Shown: piece after piece, positions 40,081 through 49,039 of the stretch
Numbering within the stretch: position 1 is the first letter of the stretch
Layout: each line of letters starts with the position of its first letter
Origin: Ostreococcus mediterraneus
Taxonomy: Eukaryota; Chlorophyta; Mamiellophyceae; Mamiellales; Bathycoccaceae
Length of the DNA stretch: 64,000 bases
Assembly (NCBI GenBank): GCA_012295225.1
Contig: WMKK01000010.1
Coordinates: 62,001-126,000, forward strand
Reading direction: 5' to 3'
Notes under the pieces: model-generated
Database searches by the model: none
Told to the model about the DNA's origin: nothing
What the model saw: only the letters and a program-made list of their open reading frames with translations
Translations under genes and position numbers: made by a program

Positions 40081-40233
40081 ATACAATTACATACCAACGA
40101 CGCCTCGACGCGCGTGCGCTCGCGCGACGTCGGGTGATGCGGACGACGGACGGGCGATGGATGGCGCGATCGGCGCCGTCGCGGGCGGGGCGTTGGTCGT
40201 CGCGCGCGGTCCGTCGCGGGCGGTCGCGGGCGC

Positions 40234-40245
40234 GATGATGATGAC

Positions 40246-40275
<30 letters not shown>
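40234..40275. repeat. (GAT)n microsatellite
   Basis: A run of GAT triplets with one interruption, just after the transposon and about 155 bp before the secreted-protein ATG. It is followed by a duplicated GGTGCCTTGAT block. Confidence 0.85.
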
Positions 40276-40276
<1 letters not shown>

Positions 40277-40430
40277 GTGCCTTGATGGTGGTGCCTTGAT
40301 TTGTGCGTGGGTGTGGCTCGCGGTGCTCTGTTTCGTCGGCATACTCGCGCGCGCGGGTGCTCGCGTGCGTGCGCGCGCGCGCGTCCGTGTGGTGATTTGC
40401 ACGCGTTGGGTGTGCGTGCGGCGGGCACGG

Positions 40431-41906
40431 ATGGGTGGCGGGCGTGGATGGGTGGCGCGCGCGCGCGCGGCGGCGGCGTGCGCGGCGTGGCTCGCGAGCG
40501 CGAACGCGCGCGCGAGCGCGGTGGTGTTCACTGATGGGTACGACGTCGCGTCTGGGGATATGCGATTGAGATTCACGCATGATGTTGAGTATGAGGCGTT
40601 GATGAGCGATGGCGTGAGCTCGAGCGCGGTGGGGAATCCTGGGATGATTTACGCTCGGGTGGAGGAGACGGGCGGGGCGCGGAGCGTCGGAGCGCAAAGT
40701 TTATTCATGCTCGGTGCGAGGGATGCGCTGGTGGTGGAAATGCGCACGCCTCCCGCACAGTTGGTGAAATATTGGTCGTTTGTGACGTATGTGTATCGAA
40801 GAAACGCGCGCGTGGTGAGCGCACATGCCGGTTGGCCAGTGAATTCCGCCAACGCGGGCTTCGTGAGCGCGAACGGTGGACGCCAGCTGAATGTGCCAGA
40901 CTCGAGTGTGATTATTGTCGCCACGCGCGATACTCGCACGTTTGATGTCGTGGCGAAGGCGTACGAAAACTTGGGGTATCCGCGTCGAGCCGTCAATGCC
41001 CAGCCGCTGTCTCCAAACGTTCGGTTTGGGCGCGCGAGGATTTCCGGTGCAGATTTACTAACCACCTCATTTCGCGTGGCGTACTGGCCGGGTTCGCCAG
41101 ATGACATCGCGCTCGGAGAGTGGTCCAAGCTCGAGCATCGCGCGTACATCGTGCGGGGTCCAGGGAATGGAAATGAGTCGCCCATCGAGGCGATGGACGC
41201 CGACTCGCCTCCGCCGAGCGTCTTCGATGCTTCATCGTTAGCGCCGTTGTCGTCGTCGTCGTCGTCGTCCGCAAACATCCGCCTCGGTGGTGAACCACCA
41301 TCTTCAAAACAACAACAGCAACAGCCGCTGTCGTTGAATTACGTGCGCGGCGCGCGAAAAGTCGGCGAGACCTCGATGTCGCCCGTACGCGTCGACTCAA
41401 ATCGATGTTTGGCCGAGCCGGGCTACAATCCATGGAGCGTCCACGGCGTCAACGTCCGCAGTGGATGCTTCGGCTCCACGCCCGATTGTCTATACTCTGT
41501 GAGCCGAGAATTTTTCCGCCGCGATAGCATGCGAGAATTCGTCGTCGTTGTTTCTGGAACAACATCCGGGGCGACGTTTACGAATTTCGCCTTGTACGCG
41601 AGCGGGAGCCAAATGTCGAGCGCTGTGAGCGCGCGCGACATCCGAGTCATCGCCGCCATGGACGATAGATCTTTCGCCACGAGAGCCATTCCAGGCGGTA
41701 CGAACACCGCTGCGTTCGTCGCTGCGTTCGCGTCGTCTCCGGATGGATGCGACCGCGCGGCTCCGACGCCGTGCGCCGTCGCTCGAGCGCCGCCGTCCCG
41801 GCGTAGTCACATTTTCATTGTCGGGCGCGATTATCTCGATCCAATCACCGCCACCGCGCCCGTCAATCGTCCAGCAGTGCGCGTCGAAATTTTTGCCATC
41901 GCATAG
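40431..41906 (+). CDS. Secreted protein of unknown family
   Basis: A 491-residue protein with a cleavable-looking signal peptide (MGGGRGWVARARAAAACAAWLASANARA, hydrophobic core then Ala-x-Ala). I do not recognise a family. The body has long beta-strand-like stretches (YWSFVTYVYRRNARVVSAH, FVVVVSGTTSGATFTNFALYASGSQ) in two halves separated by a low-complexity Ser and Gln linker (residues about 280-305). Cysteines are few and lie mainly in the second half (RCLAEPGYNPW, SGCFGSTPDCLYS). Earlier in-frame starts are TTG only, so ATG 40431 was chosen. Confidence 0.68.
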   Translation: MGGGRGWVARARAAAACAAWLASANARASAVVFTDGYDVASGDMRLRFTHDVEYEALMSDGVSSSAVGNPGMIYARVEETGGARSVGAQSLFMLGARDALVVEMRTPPAQLVKYWSFVTYVYRRNARVVSAHAGWPVNSANAGFVSANGGRQLNVPDSSVIIVATRDTRTFDVVAKAYENLGYPRRAVNAQPLSPNVRFGRARISGADLLTTSFRVAYWPGSPDDIALGEWSKLEHRAYIVRGPGNGNESPIEAMDADSPPPSVFDASSLAPLSSSSSSSANIRLGGEPPSSKQQQQQPLSLNYVRGARKVGETSMSPVRVDSNRCLAEPGYNPWSVHGVNVRSGCFGSTPDCLYSVSREFFRRDSMREFVVVVSGTTSGATFTNFALYASGSQMSSAVSARDIRVIAAMDDRSFATRAIPGGTNTAAFVAAFASSPDGCDRAAPTPCAVARAPPSRRSHIFIVGRDYLDPITATAPVNRPAVRVEIFAIA

Positions 41907-42013
41907 TCGCCGTCCGAGTCGCCGTCCGAGTCGCCGTCCGAGTCGCGCGTCATACGCTCTCTAGCTCTGAAACCAATCTTTCATTGAATGCGAGACATCA
42001 CAGCGCGACGCGC

Positions 42014-42572
42014 ATGCCTGAAACCCCGTGCGTGGTGTGCGCGCGAGCCGCGAGTGCATACAAGTGTCCGACGTGTAGAGCGCCGTATTGCTCCGTCGCG
42101 TGCTACAAATCGCATAAAGGTACGTTTTGTAAACACATTCGTCCCACCGCGGTGCATTTCGGTTGGTGTGATTGTGACTAACGCAGTCGTCGTATATTCG
42201 TTCCGCGTGCGCACAGAAGTCCCGTGTGCGCGCATAGTTGACGCAAACGCGACACCGTGTGACGCCGACGCCGGCGCGGCGCGGCGAGACGCGGCTGCCG
42301 TCGTCGAACAACCGCAGAGAGCTTTTGATTTGGAAGATTCTGAAGACGCGACGTCGGGGACGACACGCCTGCGACGACAAGATTTCGAGCACGTTGCACG
42401 CGATAAGGGCTTACGAGAGGAATTGAAAAGCGATCGATTGAGTGCTGCGATTCGTGGGATTGATAGCGCGCGCGACGGCGTCAAGGCGTTGGAGCTTGCA
42501 AAAGAGGATCCCGAGTTTCGAGCGTTTACCGAACGACTGTTGGATACGTTGAACGCATCCTCTGCAAAGTAG
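42014..42572 (+). CDS. ZNHIT3: ZNHIT3-like HIT zinc-finger protein, two exons
   Basis: Exons 42014-42119 and 42217-42572; donor GTACGT, ACTAAC, GCACAG, phase 1. Total 153 residues. Exon 1 is the HIT finger CVVCARAASAYKCPTCRAPYCSVACYKSH, and the splice rebuilds HKEVPC, the last part of the motif. The carboxy end LREELKSDRLSAAIRGID...DPEFRAFTERLLDTLN matches the helical domain of ZNHIT3, which pairs with NUFIP to help assemble box C/D snoRNPs. If read without splicing, the protein stops 21 residues after the finger. Confidence 0.85.
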
Positions 42573-42618
42573 TAGTACGTTGGGTATTCATTTACATACT
42601 CAACAACGACTCGCAAAC

Positions 42619-45612
42619 ATGGGTTTTCTTGATAGGATGAAGGATAAGGCACAGGAGATGCGCGAACGGGCGAAAGATATCGTGAGTCAGTCACCAAACG
42701 GGACGGCGAACGGCGCCGGAAGTCGGGCGGGCGTTGAAGCGTCTCCGAGACGGCTCATCGATCGGTTTCAGGATCTCACGATGCCTTCATCTCCAGTGAA
42801 GAACGCTAGTATAGACGATGAATCATCAACAACGAGGGAGTTTTTACGCGTGTACGCACAGAGGCGAGAGGCGCGCATGGAGGAGGAAGTGTCGACGGTC
42901 GCGCGGACCAATCAGATTGAGGCAACTGAGGCGGCAAGGACTGATCCACTGGTGGATGCCATGGCGCGCGGTTTCTTTGACGAACCTTCAACGAGTGGTG
43001 ATGTGGTATTCGACCCCGTTGAGGATTCACTGCTGCGTCTAGGGAATGATTTTACCGTAGAAGACTTGAGTAAGGAGGAGGAGCGGTTGTCGGATCTCGC
43101 CGACCGCGTATCGTCGGCGCTTAACAAGGAAATTCTCGCGCATGGATCGGATTTTGAGGCGGGGATGACAAAAATAGCGGCAATCAACGGATGCTTGGAA
43201 GAGTCGAGGATAGTAATGAGTAATTCACGTAGACTGCTACAGCGTATTGGTGCGGATGTCAAGAGCGCTATGCGCGTCACGTCTTCACACACGACAAAGG
43301 GCTCAATTTTGAGCGCCTTGAGGCTTCTAGAAGATATCAAGTATTGCCAAACGTGCGAAAATAGTATTCGGTCTTACTTAGACATTTCTGAATATGCCGA
43401 GGCAATGTCCGTGTACTCAAAGGCGTGGGAAAGGTTGGAAAATATGCACGCGTTGACGTGTACATCGACACTTCGTGAAGACTTTGTTGCGTTACGATGG
43501 GAGCTCGTGTCTTGCGTGGATAATGTCTTGGTAGATTTATGCGGTACGTTCGATAGTGAGCGGTTCACAAAACTGTACAATACGTATCCGTCGTTAGGGA
43601 ACGAGGTGAAACACTTGGCGGATAAAATCCAAGACGCATTTCTCAAAGCGGTTGAGACGCAAACGGAGGGCATGTTGCGCTTGCACGCGATGTTATCATA
43701 CAATCAAGACGAAGCCAAGGCGACGCGCAAAAGTCGTATGGGATACAAAGAGCTGTGCTCGCAACTGTCGCCCATGCAATTTGTGCCGTGTATACGTAAA
43801 ACTTTGGAATCGTTGTATGAAATTTTCCTGTCGTCATACAAAATGACGACGTGGTGCAAGACACGTATGGCGGATGTCGTCGAGGCTTCGGATACCGAAG
43901 CGATTAACGTATGCAGTGCGCTTATCGCGGCTTTAGAAATCAATCGCAAACCGGTGGTTGAAATGGCGAGCGTGCGTCTGGCGGCGTTGTTACAAGCGTC
44001 TTCAGCGCCTTCAAATGCGGCATTCAGAGAAGTCTTTGATTTGTGCCGAGTTTTCATCACGTGCGCGGAAGCTTTCGTGGGCGAAGAAGTCCCACAGCTT
44101 CGCGCACAGCTCGAGCGCGTGGGTGACAGATACTTTGAGTCTTTGCACAGTGCGCGATTGGATGCTTTGAAAGCAATGCTCGAGAACGAACGATGGATGC
44201 CGGTATCCGTAGATGCCATTAAACGCGTTCGGGACGATTTGCGAAACGCCATGCAACGCGGGAGAGCCGCCCTTGGTCTGACCAAAACACTCGGGGACAC
44301 GGTGATGACGGCTTTTATTTCTGAACAAGTACTCAATGCCGAGTCATTCTTAAAGTTTATAGACGCCCCGAATCCATTTGTCGCGGTAGATGACAAGTCA
44401 GCCGACGTCGAGCACAAGAATATGAGCGAAGAAAAGCACGACGGTGGTAGTGATGGAGACGAAAAAGGCGACGTTGAACGAAACGAAGAAGAAACCGAGC
44501 AAGAGGAAGAAGTCCATGGGTTTTCGAAAAACGATGTCGATAAAGTCGGTCTCGATCGTCCCGGCGTCAAGATTACCGCGTCTTCCTTGTACGTGCTCCA
44601 AGGCATCGTTGAGTACACGGCGCTTATGCAAGTCATGCGTCCAAGCGTGCCGATAATTTTCAACGGCATCTGTCAACTCTTTGAACTAGCTCTCGTTAAG
44701 ACGTTCAACGCGTTTGGGCGCACTGAGGCGCTGGCGCCAGAGTCGCACGATATGACGCCTCGTCTCAAAGGGACGTTGTCACGACTGGGTAATTCAGGCG
44801 GCGTCATGGCGATTCGCCCAGTAAGCATCGCCAATGTCGATTACATGTCGAGCGGGAATCTATACGGGTTGAAAGAACGTGTCGTAGCGCTTGAGTCGTT
44901 GTGTCGTGTCGCGGATGAATTCAAGCGCATCAAGGCTAGAGTAAAGCGCTCTCTGCCACTGAAGGACGCGGCGTTGGCGGATAGATTTTATTCGCACACC
45001 GTCGCCGCCGTGGAAGATTTGCGCGAGCACGTGTACAAAAGCGTCGCCTCATTATTGCTCAATATTTCATTCTGCATCGACGCCATAGGCGATGGTGATC
45101 CAAACTTTGCGCTGGTAAATTCCACGTTGAGTGGCAAGTACAACATTCGCGAGGCGACGACGAGGCCCAACCGATGGGTCGCCGATGTCCAAGGCGAGCT
45201 CTTGCGATTCACCACCAGGCTTGCGTGTGCAGACATCGCACCTGAAGCATTGCGCGTTCTATGGCACTACGCCAGAGGTGTCATCGAAGACACACTCGTG
45301 GAAGGATTTAGCAAGGTCAAGAAGTGTACCGAACCCGGTCGAGCGTTGATGACGCTCGACGTCCAAACTCTTCAGAAAGAGTTCAAGAAGCTCGCGCCTG
45401 AATCTGCAAACAGCGACTGGCGCTACATCGACACGTATGTGCAGGCGTTTTACACCAAGGAAGATGATGCCATGAAGTGGATGCAGATTCATCCAGAGTA
45501 CACCAAGGCGCAAAAGGTGGCGTTGGTCAACCACGCTTCGGCGGCGTTCCGATGGACGTCATCGACGCGAACGCAGCTCATTCAAGCCATCGAAACCGAC
45601 ACGTTGATTTAG
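42619..45612 (+). CDS. VPS50: VPS50 / syndetin subunit of the EARP tethering complex
   Basis: A 997-residue protein, single exon. A short amphipathic start (MGFLDRMKDKAQEMRERAKDIV) is followed by a helical-bundle region. The middle (residues about 240-300) has the ILSALRLLEDIKYCQTCENSIRSYLDISEYAEAM pattern that VPS50/CCDC132 shares with VPS54. An acidic insert sits at about 600-650. The carboxy end (LVEGFSKVKKCTEPGRALMTLDVQTLQKEFKKL, then YIDTYVQAFY and MKWMQIHPEY) matches the syndetin domain. The complex tethers vesicles at recycling endosomes and shares VPS51-53 with GARP. The first frame codon is TTG; the ATG at 42619 was chosen. Confidence 0.85.
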   Translation: MGFLDRMKDKAQEMRERAKDIVSQSPNGTANGAGSRAGVEASPRRLIDRFQDLTMPSSPVKNASIDDESSTTREFLRVYAQRREARMEEEVSTVARTNQIEATEAARTDPLVDAMARGFFDEPSTSGDVVFDPVEDSLLRLGNDFTVEDLSKEEERLSDLADRVSSALNKEILAHGSDFEAGMTKIAAINGCLEESRIVMSNSRRLLQRIGADVKSAMRVTSSHTTKGSILSALRLLEDIKYCQTCENSIRSYLDISEYAEAMSVYSKAWERLENMHALTCTSTLREDFVALRWELVSCVDNVLVDLCGTFDSERFTKLYNTYPSLGNEVKHLADKIQDAFLKAVETQTEGMLRLHAMLSYNQDEAKATRKSRMGYKELCSQLSPMQFVPCIRKTLESLYEIFLSSYKMTTWCKTRMADVVEASDTEAINVCSALIAALEINRKPVVEMASVRLAALLQASSAPSNAAFREVFDLCRVFITCAEAFVGEEVPQLRAQLERVGDRYFESLHSARLDALKAMLENERWMPVSVDAIKRVRDDLRNAMQRGRAALGLTKTLGDTVMTAFISEQVLNAESFLKFIDAPNPFVAVDDKSADVEHKNMSEEKHDGGSDGDEKGDVERNEEETEQEEEVHGFSKNDVDKVGLDRPGVKITASSLYVLQGIVEYTALMQVMRPSVPIIFNGICQLFELALVKTFNAFGRTEALAPESHDMTPRLKGTLSRLGNSGGVMAIRPVSIANVDYMSSGNLYGLKERVVALESLCRVADEFKRIKARVKRSLPLKDAALADRFYSHTVAAVEDLREHVYKSVASLLLNISFCIDAIGDGDPNFALVNSTLSGKYNIREATTRPNRWVADVQGELLRFTTRLACADIAPEALRVLWHYARGVIEDTLVEGFSKVKKCTEPGRALMTLDVQTLQKEFKKLAPESANSDWRYIDTYVQAFYTKEDDAMKWMQIHPEYTKAQKVALVNHASAAFRWTSSTRTQLIQAIETDTLI

Positions 45613-45661
45613 ACAATAGGATTATTTTGTGAACGAATATATGTATCACATTACAGATGAA

Positions 45662-46639
45662 TCACGCTAACTTCGCCTCGGCTTCGCTAAGCTTCGCCTT
45701 GACATCCAAAAGCACCGAGACAGCCGCTTTGACGTCGTCATCCGCGTTTGTACCGCCGTTATCCTTCAATTCGCGCACCACAGCAGCCTGCGCCTCAACC
45801 TGCGCCGATAACTCAGCCACGAGCGCTTTCACCGCGTCGACATCCACGACTTTGTCCTCTGCGGGTGATGCCACGACGTCTTTAACCCACTCGCCGTTTT
45901 CATTCACCACCAGCGCGTCCCCGTCCGAGCCGTCAGCGTTCAATCGAACCACCTTTTCAAACCTCACCGCTTGTCCAGTTTTTACCCCATCCCCATTCGT
46001 CATCGTCCACACCGTCGCATTTTCAACGCGAAATTTTTTCCCCGTGCTCGACATACGCACGCCGGAATAATTCGTAATCAATCCGTCGCTCGCCGCTTTA
46101 TCCAACAACGCCCGTCGCTCCGCTTGTGTCGTGGCGTCCTCAACATCCGCCGATTTCGTGCTCTTCATCCCAACGAACCCGTCCCAATCGAGCTCCCATA
46201 ACGCTAAAGCGGCTTTATTCCCATAGTTGAACGTATCTTCGGCGTCGTGAGAGGCGCAGACAAAGGGCGCGTTGAACAACGCCGACGCCGCCTCATGCAC
46301 GAGAACGTTGCCACGTAGAAGCTTCTCACCCGTCTTCGCCTTGTACGACCCGCCCAACGCGAGCGTGTGCATGACAATATCGGTCGATTCGTATGGTGCC
46401 GATTTACCCATCGTCGGTGCCGGCGCCGCGACCGCGTCGTCGTCGTCTTCGTCTTCACCGTCATCAACACTTTCCCTCCTCTTGGTCAAACTTTCAAGCT
46501 CTTTTTTGTTCGACGCCGCGCGCTCGGCTTTGCGCGCCTTATCCTTGGCAGACTTCTTCTTTGCATTCGTGCGCACGTCTCGAGACCGCGCGCGCACGGC
46601 GTAGACCATCGTCGACGACGATGCGCGCGAAAGCATCAT
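45662..46639 (-). CDS. MEKHLA-domain protein with a WHEP-like tail
   Basis: A 325-residue protein. The first 40 residues are basic (transit-like), followed by an acidic linker. Residues about 85-235 are a MEKHLA domain, a PAS-like sensor fold: APFVCASHDAEDTFNYGNKAALALWELDW, then QAERRALLDKAASDGLITNYSGVR, SSTGKKFRVENATVW. In land plants it occurs at the end of class III HD-ZIP factors; alone it occurs in algae and bacteria. Residues about 265-325 read like a WHEP domain (ALVAELSAQVEAQAAVVRELK...VLLDVKAKLSEAEAKL), which normally sits on aminoacyl-tRNA synthetases. Ligand unknown. Confidence 0.75.
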   Translation of the reverse strand: MMLSRASSSTMVYAVRARSRDVRTNAKKKSAKDKARKAERAASNKKELESLTKRRESVDDGEDEDDDDAVAAPAPTMGKSAPYESTDIVMHTLALGGSYKAKTGEKLLRGNVLVHEAASALFNAPFVCASHDAEDTFNYGNKAALALWELDWDGFVGMKSTKSADVEDATTQAERRALLDKAASDGLITNYSGVRMSSTGKKFRVENATVWTMTNGDGVKTGQAVRFEKVVRLNADGSDGDALVVNENGEWVKDVVASPAEDKVVDVDAVKALVAELSAQVEAQAAVVRELKDNGGTNADDDVKAAVSVLLDVKAKLSEAEAKLA

Positions 46640-46708
46640 CACGCACTTTTTCTTGCGTCACCCAATGACGTCGAACGCCATTCCGCCGCGCACCACACGC
46701 ACGCGGCG

Positions 46709-47665
46709 ATGACGAAATTCGACCCAGTGGGGAAAGGCGAACGCGGCGGGCGCTCGCGCGATGCGCCGTCGGCGTTGGAGCGCAAGCGCGCGATGGAGAC
46801 GTTTAAATTGACCGGCGTGCACCCGCTCCTCGCTGCGCAAGATGACGGCGGTGATGATTCGACGAGCCGGGCGAGTAAGATACGCAAAGTCACCGCATCC
46901 ACGAACGCATCGCGAGCGAAAGTATTTTTCGATGTTTCTGTGACGAGCGATGAGGCGTTGGCGTCGTCGTCGTCGTCGATTGTGCTTGAGCTGTTTGACG
47001 ACGAAGCGCCGGCGGCGTGTTCTCGTTTCGCTCGGTCGTGCGAGGGTGGCGACGTTGAGGCAGTGTTTCGCGATACCGTGGACGTGCATGATGACTTGCG
47101 TGTGGTGTTGAACGTTAAAGCTGCGCCTGGAGGCGGTGCATTAGCGGAAGAAGGGACGCTGACGCACGCGGCAGCGGGGGTCGTCGGCGTCGACCGCTCG
47201 AGCGGCGACGTCAGCATCCTTACCGAGGCGTGTGAATCCCTTGACGCATCGCATCAAGTTATCGGACGCGTTGTAAATGGGATGGACTTCTTGCGAGCGC
47301 TCACACATCGAGGCAAAGGCGAGGGAAAGGCGAAAAGTGTGAAATTGGAAGCGATGGGCGTCGTGCGCGGCGGCGCCGACGTCAGCACCCTCGTCGGCAT
47401 ATCCGCGAAAGCTCGCGCCGAAGCGGCGAAAAAAGCCCGTGAGGAGGCTGAAAAACTCAAAAATGAAACTCCTCAAGAGACGATGGATCGGTTGTCGAGA
47501 GAAAGTGCGAAAAAAGGGGCTGAGCTCGCTGAGCTCGTGCGCTCGAAAGCGGCACCCGCAGCGAAGAGCGCGGCCAAGCCCGCGGCGAAGAAGGGCATGT
47601 TAGATTCCGTGCTCGGTGGTGATGGTGACGATGATGATAGCGATAGCGATAGCGATAGCAATTGA
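46709..47665 (+). CDS. Cyclophilin-like protein lacking the isomerase active site
   Basis: A 318-residue protein. Residues about 70-220 follow the cyclophilin fold: KVFFDVSV, IVLELFDDEAPAACSRF, GVVGVDRSSGDVSILTEACESLDASHQVIGRVVNGMDFLRAL. The catalytic HRVIPGFMCQGGD block of true isomerases is replaced by AVFRDTVDVHDDLRVVL, so the Arg, Phe and Gln of the active site are not seen. A charged helix (SAKARAEAAKKAREEAEKLK) and an Asp/Ser tail follow. The ATG at 46709 is 70 bp from the MEKHLA start on the other strand. Probably a binding or scaffold protein. Confidence 0.7.
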   Translation: MTKFDPVGKGERGGRSRDAPSALERKRAMETFKLTGVHPLLAAQDDGGDDSTSRASKIRKVTASTNASRAKVFFDVSVTSDEALASSSSSIVLELFDDEAPAACSRFARSCEGGDVEAVFRDTVDVHDDLRVVLNVKAAPGGGALAEEGTLTHAAAGVVGVDRSSGDVSILTEACESLDASHQVIGRVVNGMDFLRALTHRGKGEGKAKSVKLEAMGVVRGGADVSTLVGISAKARAEAAKKAREEAEKLKNETPQETMDRLSRESAKKGAELAELVRSKAAPAAKSAAKPAAKKGMLDSVLGGDGDDDDSDSDSDSN

Positions 47666-47771
47666 TGGTTAACAAAACATCCTTGTTAGTAATGCGTGTG
47701 GCAATAAATCTTGAATTAACAACAACGCAACCAACGCGCGGCAAGCAACAATCTACTATGGTGGAATAGAC

Positions 47772-48848
47772 TTAAATTTCAGCGAGTAACCGCTCGATGG
47801 TATCGGCATCCACTGCTGGAGGCGCGCGACCTTTAGCCATGTCGTACCCCTTACGACGTTCGCGATCCGTTGGCTGCGTCAAAGTTTGCTCGCCGAAGAA
47901 ATTTGTCTTTGTCACGACAGATAACACTTCAATATCCTCTGGCAACGCGGCGCTCGACCCCGACTTGGGTTCCACCAAATATCGCATCACAGCCGCCAAA
48001 TTCAATCGCTTCGTGTACCCCTCGCTCACGTCCCCACGCTTGACGTATAAATCTTGAAACTTGACGTCATACAAGTTATCCACCATGCGGGCGCTCAAAT
48101 CCGCCAAAAGCAACGGCCCATTGCCTCGCAACTGCCCCGAACGCACCACCGTGCACGTAAACCCACGCTCGCGCGCTTCCGCTGCGATCGTTTCTTCAGC
48201 TTGCGCGAACGCATCCAGCAAACCAACGGATCCTGGCACGTCCCCGCCGATCGGAAGTTGCATTTGACCGACGCTCACCATGGTCTTCTGTTTGACATTT
48301 TGATCCACAAACGGCCGCTCCTGACGCCTGTTCACACCCACTCTCGACAACGCAATCACGCGCGCACCAGAACGCGCCGCACGCAGACTTTTCACCGCCA
48401 CAGCGGCTCGTGCGCCGCTCTCGTGCGCAATCACGACGACGTCGCTCGACGCCACGGCGCGCTCCACGGCTTCGGTATCCATCTCATCAATCACCGCACA
48501 CGCCTTCAATTCCTTCGCCGACGCGTTAAAGCGCTGCTCTAAGACATCATCCGGCATGTCTTGCGGCACGTACGTCGTCACATCGTCCGCGGTGACGAAC
48601 AGCGAGACGTTGGCGCCGGAAAACTGCGACGCGAGCAAGCCCGCCAGCAGGCGCCCGGTAGGCGTATACGCCCCGTGTAACGCCACGCGAAGCGATGCGC
48701 GCGCCGCGCCCGCGCGCACACTCGAGCGGTGCGTGCGCGTCGCGCGTTGGCGAAGCGCCGCGGGCGCGCGAACTCGCGATGACGTCGTCAGCGTCATCGT
48801 CGTGTGCGTCACCGTGTGAGGATTCATGCCTCGAGTCCCCGGCGTCAT
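47772..48848 (-). CDS. Plastid-targeted atypical SDR / NmrA-like NAD(P)-binding protein
   Basis: A 358-residue protein. The first 50 residues are Thr/Ser/Arg-rich with almost no acids, as in plastid transit peptides. A Rossmann fold follows: VALHGAYTPTGRLLAGLLASQF replaces the usual GxxGxxG loop, then SDVVVIAHESG and RVIALSRVGVNR, and TVVRSGQLRGNGP near the substrate cleft. The TYR-x-x-x-LYS pair of classic SDRs is not seen, which fits the atypical/NmrA class. Reaction unknown. The longer frame begins upstream, but the first sensible ATG is 48848. Confidence 0.68.
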   Translation of the reverse strand: MTPGTRGMNPHTVTHTTMTLTTSSRVRAPAALRQRATRTHRSSVRAGAARASLRVALHGAYTPTGRLLAGLLASQFSGANVSLFVTADDVTTYVPQDMPDDVLEQRFNASAKELKACAVIDEMDTEAVERAVASSDVVVIAHESGARAAVAVKSLRAARSGARVIALSRVGVNRRQERPFVDQNVKQKTMVSVGQMQLPIGGDVPGSVGLLDAFAQAEETIAAEARERGFTCTVVRSGQLRGNGPLLLADLSARMVDNLYDVKFQDLYVKRGDVSEGYTKRLNLAAVMRYLVEPKSGSSAALPEDIEVLSVVTKTNFFGEQTLTQPTDRERRKGYDMAKGRAPPAVDADTIERLLAEI

Positions 48849-49039
48849 AACGGCGCGCGCTCGTAGCGTCTCCTCACGCGATCGCGTCGGTGTCGCGCAC
48901 GAAACGACATCAAACGATAGGTCTCGCGCGCGTGAACACGTGTGCGCGGGCGCGATAGAGCGCGAGCGCGACGGGGGAGTGCGTAAACGACGGCGGGATT
49001 GGTGATTTGATTCAAGAGCGCGGCGCAAAAGGGTTCAGC

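Noticed and set aside
43704-44669. 321-codon minus-strand frame
   Set aside because: Antisense shadow of VPS50; serine-rich codon complement only.
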